Shown here in pieces: positions 61,593 to 64,000 of a stretch of DNA of 64,000 bases; within the stretch, counting starts at the first letter, position 1, and each line of letters starts with the position of its first letter. The DNA is from CAWBLP01 sp963789495 (GTDB taxonomy: Bacteria > Pseudomonadota > Alphaproteobacteria > Acetobacterales > Acetobacteraceae), in contig CAWBLP010000033.1 in NCBI GenBank assembly GCA_963789495.1, positions 124,001 to 188,000 on the forward strand, read 5' to 3'. The notes under the pieces are model-generated. The model saw nothing but the letters and a program-made list of their open reading frames with translations, did not search any database and was not told the origin of the DNA. A program made the translations under genes and the position numbers.

Positions 61593-63026
61593 ATGCCTGA
61601 CGCGGCCCCACCCGCGATGCACGGCCTGATCGATGCCATCCGCGACGTGGTTGGCCCGCGCGGGCTGCTGACCGAGCCCAGCGATACCGCCCCGTACAGC
61701 GAGGACTGGCGGCGCCTCTATCAGGGCCGCACCCCGGCCGTCATCCGCCCCGCCAACACGCCAGAACTCGCCGCGGTGGTGCGGCTCTGCGCCGAGGCCG
61801 GCGTTCCGATCGTGCCGCAGGGCGGCAATACCTCCATGGTCGGCGGCGCGGTTCCGGCGGAGGACGGCTCCCAGCTCGTGGTCAGCCTGGCGCGGCTGAA
61901 CGCGATCCGCGCCATCGATCCGGTCGATCTCACCATGACCATCGAGGCGGGAGTCACGCTCAAGGCCGCCCAGACCGCCGCGGACGACGCCGGCTGCCTG
62001 CTGCCGCTGTCGATTTCGTCCGAGGGCACCGCCCAGATCGGCGGCGTGCTGGCAGTGAATGCCGGCGGCAACAACACGGTCCGCTACGGCAATGCCCGCG
62101 ATCTGGTGCTGGGGCTGGAGGTCGTGCTGCCGGACGGCACGATCTGGAATGGCTTGCGCCGGCTGCGCAAGGACAACACCGGCTATTGCCTGCGCCAGCT
62201 TTTCGTCGGCTCCGAGGGCACACTCGGGATCATCACCACCGCGGTGCTGAAACTGGTGCCGCGGCCGCGCGAGACGGCGGTGGCGCTGTGCGGCGTCGCG
62301 ACCGTGGACGCGGCGCTTGATCTCTTCGCGCGCTTCCAGGCGCATGACCCCGCAGCGATCAGCGCGTTCGAGCTGATGTCGGGTCTCGGCATGGCGTTCG
62401 TGCTGCGACACATTCCGGGCGCGACGCTGCCGCTGTCGCAGCCGGCGCCGTTCTACGTGCTGGTGGAGCTGGCGACCCCGCGCCCCGATGCCGGGCTGCG
62501 CGCCGCACTGGAAACCGTGCTGGAGCAGGCGCTGGAGACCGGAATCGTCCAGGATGCCGCGATCGCCGAGAGCGAGGCGCAGCGGGCCGCGATCTGGCGG
62601 CTGCGGGAGGAGCACTCGGAGGCGCAGAAACGCGAAGGCGCCAGCGTGAAGAACGACGTTTCGGTGCCGGTGTCCAAGGTGCCCGCCTTCGTGCGGGAGG
62701 CGACCGAGGCCTGTGAGGCGCTGATCCCGGGGGTCCGGGTGGTCCCGTTCGGCCACATGGGCGACGGCAATATTCATTTCAATCTCGAACAGCCGATCGG
62801 CGCCGATCCGGCGTGGTTCCTCGGGCAGGACCACGCGATCATGGATGCCGTGAATGAGGTCGTGCGGAAATACGATGGCAGCTTCTCGGCCGAACACGGC
62901 ATCGGCAAGTTGAAGCCGTATATGATGCCGGACTGGCGGGGCGGTGCGGAGCTGGTGCTGATGCAGCGGATCAAGGCGGCGCTCGACCCGGCCGGGCTGA
63001 TGAATCCCGGCAAGGTCCTGCCCTAG
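61593..63026 (+). CDS. FAD-binding D-2-hydroxyacid dehydrogenase (GlcD/D-2-HG dehydrogenase-like)
   Basis: FAD-linked oxidoreductase, 477 residues, of the group that oxidises D-lactate, glycolate or D-2-hydroxyglutarate. The N-terminal PCMH FAD domain has VIRPANTPELAAVVRLCAEA, PIVPQGGNTSMVGGAVP, ISSEGTAQIGGVLAVNAGGN and LFVGSEGTLGIITTAVLKL. The C-terminal cap has VVPFGHMGDGNIHFN with the metal/substrate histidines and SFSAEHGIGKLKPYMM. The start is either ATG 61593 (MPDAAPPAMHG) or the nearby ATG 61617. It follows secA in the same direction. A mosaic repeat follows its stop. Confidence 0.92.
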   Translation: MPDAAPPAMHGLIDAIRDVVGPRGLLTEPSDTAPYSEDWRRLYQGRTPAVIRPANTPELAAVVRLCAEAGVPIVPQGGNTSMVGGAVPAEDGSQLVVSLARLNAIRAIDPVDLTMTIEAGVTLKAAQTAADDAGCLLPLSISSEGTAQIGGVLAVNAGGNNTVRYGNARDLVLGLEVVLPDGTIWNGLRRLRKDNTGYCLRQLFVGSEGTLGIITTAVLKLVPRPRETAVALCGVATVDAALDLFARFQAHDPAAISAFELMSGLGMAFVLRHIPGATLPLSQPAPFYVLVELATPRPDAGLRAALETVLEQALETGIVQDAAIAESEAQRAAIWRLREEHSEAQKREGASVKNDVSVPVSKVPAFVREATEACEALIPGVRVVPFGHMGDGNIHFNLEQPIGADPAWFLGQDHAIMDAVNEVVRKYDGSFSAEHGIGKLKPYMMPDWRGGAELVLMQRIKAALDPAGLMNPGKVLP

Positions 63027-63118
63027 GCAGCAAGCATCGGGGCGTTGCCCCGAACCCCACCAGCAAAGGCACAACCCTTGCCATCGAACTTTGTTTGGGT
63101 TGGGGAGGGGGCGTGAAG
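63027..63118. repeat. mosaic repeat, left half
   Basis: GCAGCAAGCATCGGGGCGT followed by TGCCCCGAACCCCACCAGCAAAGGC and then TTTGTTTGGGTTGGGGAGGGGGCG, directly after the dehydrogenase stop. The right half of the family (the three-hairpin tail) is missing, apparently cut off by the insertion-sequence region. Confidence 0.7.
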
Positions 63119-63125
63119 GGGTCCA

Positions 63126-63171
63126 GACCGGATAGAATCCTGACAGGATGGACCGGATAGATGCCTGACAG
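63126..63171. repeat. 21-bp direct repeat in front of the IS481-type gene
   Basis: Two copies of a 21-base sequence beginning GACCGGATAG and ending CCTGACAG, at 63126-63146 and 63151-63171, differ at only two positions. They lie just upstream of the transposase gene and may be part of the left end of the element or multiple protein-binding sites. Confidence 0.65.
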
Positions 63172-63200
63172 TTTGATCCTGGCGGCAGGGAGACCTGCCG

Positions 63201-64000
63201 ATGCCATGGAAAGAACAATCAGTGTCGGATGCCAAGCTGCGGTTCATTGCCGACTGTCTTCGGGAGGAATTGCCGATGACGGTGCTGTGCGAGCACTACG
63301 GCATCAGTCGCGACACCGGGTATCGCTGGAAGCGGCGCTACGAGGAGGCAGGGCCTGCCGGGCTGGAGGAACGCTCGCGCGCGCCGCATCGGCATGGCCG
63401 GGCGACGGAGGCGGAGACGTGTGAACGGTTGATCGCGCTGCGCCGCCAGCGTCCGCACTGGGGCGCGCGCAAGCTGCTGGCGACGCTGGCGCGGGCGGAG
63501 CCGCAGGCGGCGTGGCCGGCGGCCAGCACGGCGACCGATATCCTGCGCCGCGCCGGCCTGGTCGAGAGCCGTCGCCGGCGGCGGCGGGCGGTGCCGGTGG
63601 AGCAGCCGTTCCAGGCGGTTGAACAGCCCAATGACACCTGGTGCATCGACTTCAAAGGCTGGTTCCGCACCGGTGACGGCACCCGCTGCGACCCGTTGAC
63701 GGTGACGGACGCACACGCGCGCTATCTGCTGTGCTGCCGGATCATGCCGGAGCGCAGCGAGCCGGTGCGCGCGGCGGTTGACGCGGTGTTTGCGGAATAC
63801 GGTTTGCCGCGGGCGATGCGCAGCGACAACGGGGCTCCGTTCGGCGCTCCTGGCCCGGCAGGTCTGGACCGGCTGTCGGTGCATTGGGTGACTGGGCATC
63901 CGGCTGGAACGGATTGTTCCGGGGCAGCCGCAGCAGAACGGTCGGCACGAGCGGATGCATGGCACGCTGAAGGCGGAGACCAGCCGGCCTCCGGCAGCGA
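63201..64000 (+). pseudogene. IS481-type transposase, frameshifted and cut by window edge
   Basis: DDE transposase. From the ATG at 63201 the N-terminal helix-turn-helix reads LRFIADCLREELPMTVLCEH and YGISRDTGYRWKRRYEE. The integrase core follows with the first Asp in NDTWCIDFKGWFRTGDG and the second in MRSDNGAPFGAPGPAGLDRL. At 63891 the frame breaks: HWV is followed by TGHPAGTD, but skipping one base gives LGIRLERIVPGQPQQNGRHE and RMHGTLKAETSRPPA, which contains the catalytic Glu (NGRHERMH) and the family C-terminus. The open frame reaches the right edge without a stop. The element therefore looks inactive as written. Confidence 0.85.

Overview
The window is GC-rich DNA from an alphaproteobacterium, most likely of the Acetobacteraceae/Rhodospirillales. 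This is inferred from the FliX-flgI flagellar pair, an alphaproteobacterial DksA with a reduced zinc finger, a TIGR02300-type protein with an acidic tail, Atm1-type exporter, SecA with a SEC-C tail, many solute-binding proteins and luciferase-like monooxygenases, and the style of the intergenic repeats. No rRNA, tRNA or CRISPR array was found.

Layout. 1-2 kb: dapD and dapE (lysine/diaminopimelate synthesis; dapE runs off the left edge). 2.2-3.4 kb: a copper-related pair (DUF2946-like and PCu(A)C). 3.5-5.4 kb: GtrA and a decayed exopolysaccharide patch. 5.6-6.7 kb: host-attachment protein and Hsp20, each behind an FNR/FixK-like box. 6.8-8 kb: an IS630 element with a probable -1 frameshift. 8-17 kb: AlaX/Nudix editing and hydrolase genes, an amidohydrolase, a chromate transporter, an Atm1-type ABC exporter and a DUF4743 Nudix protein. 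17-28.4 kb: a catabolic/uptake zone with two TauD-type dioxygenases, an HpcH/HpaI aldolase, an ABC binding protein, an ArsB/NhaD permease and a TRAP transporter (DctP on +, DctM and DctQ on -). 28.5-36 kb: desaturase, small proteins, glutathione transferase, SCO and an NRPS-like adenylation-carrier-thioesterase gene, several of them frameshifted. 36-39.4 kb: dksA, fliX and a sigma-54 driven flgI operon. 39.4-43.4 kb: a RibD_C/dehydrogenase pair, an IS110 element and a broken 3-hydroxyisobutyrate dehydrogenase. 43.5-58.5 kb: a 15-copy octamer repeat, an SDR, three luciferase-like monooxygenases, an MFS exporter, a complete dipeptide/oligopeptide ABC operon, a MarR-GNAT regulator and two YXWGXW-type proteins. 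58.7-63 kb: secA and a D-2-hydroxyacid dehydrogenase. 63.2-64 kb: a frameshifted IS481-type transposase cut by the right edge.

Two features run across the whole window. First, at least six genes (sugar transferase, desaturase, SCO, NRPS-like, HIBADH, IS481 transposase) are broken in the same sense: one extra base must be skipped to restore a typical protein. A seventh small gene is broken by a perfect 22-bp duplication. This means either insertion-biased sequence error or real decay. Second, a mosaic family of GC-rich hairpin repeats sits directly after many stop codons, and one ~170-bp module of it is also found beside the IS110 element.

The most interesting regulatory signal is three FNR/FixK-type boxes in front of the host-attachment gene, hsp20 and an uncharacterised 148-residue protein, suggesting a small low-oxygen regulon. 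The best candidate for new chemistry is the A-T-TE protein at 33.4-36.0 kb.
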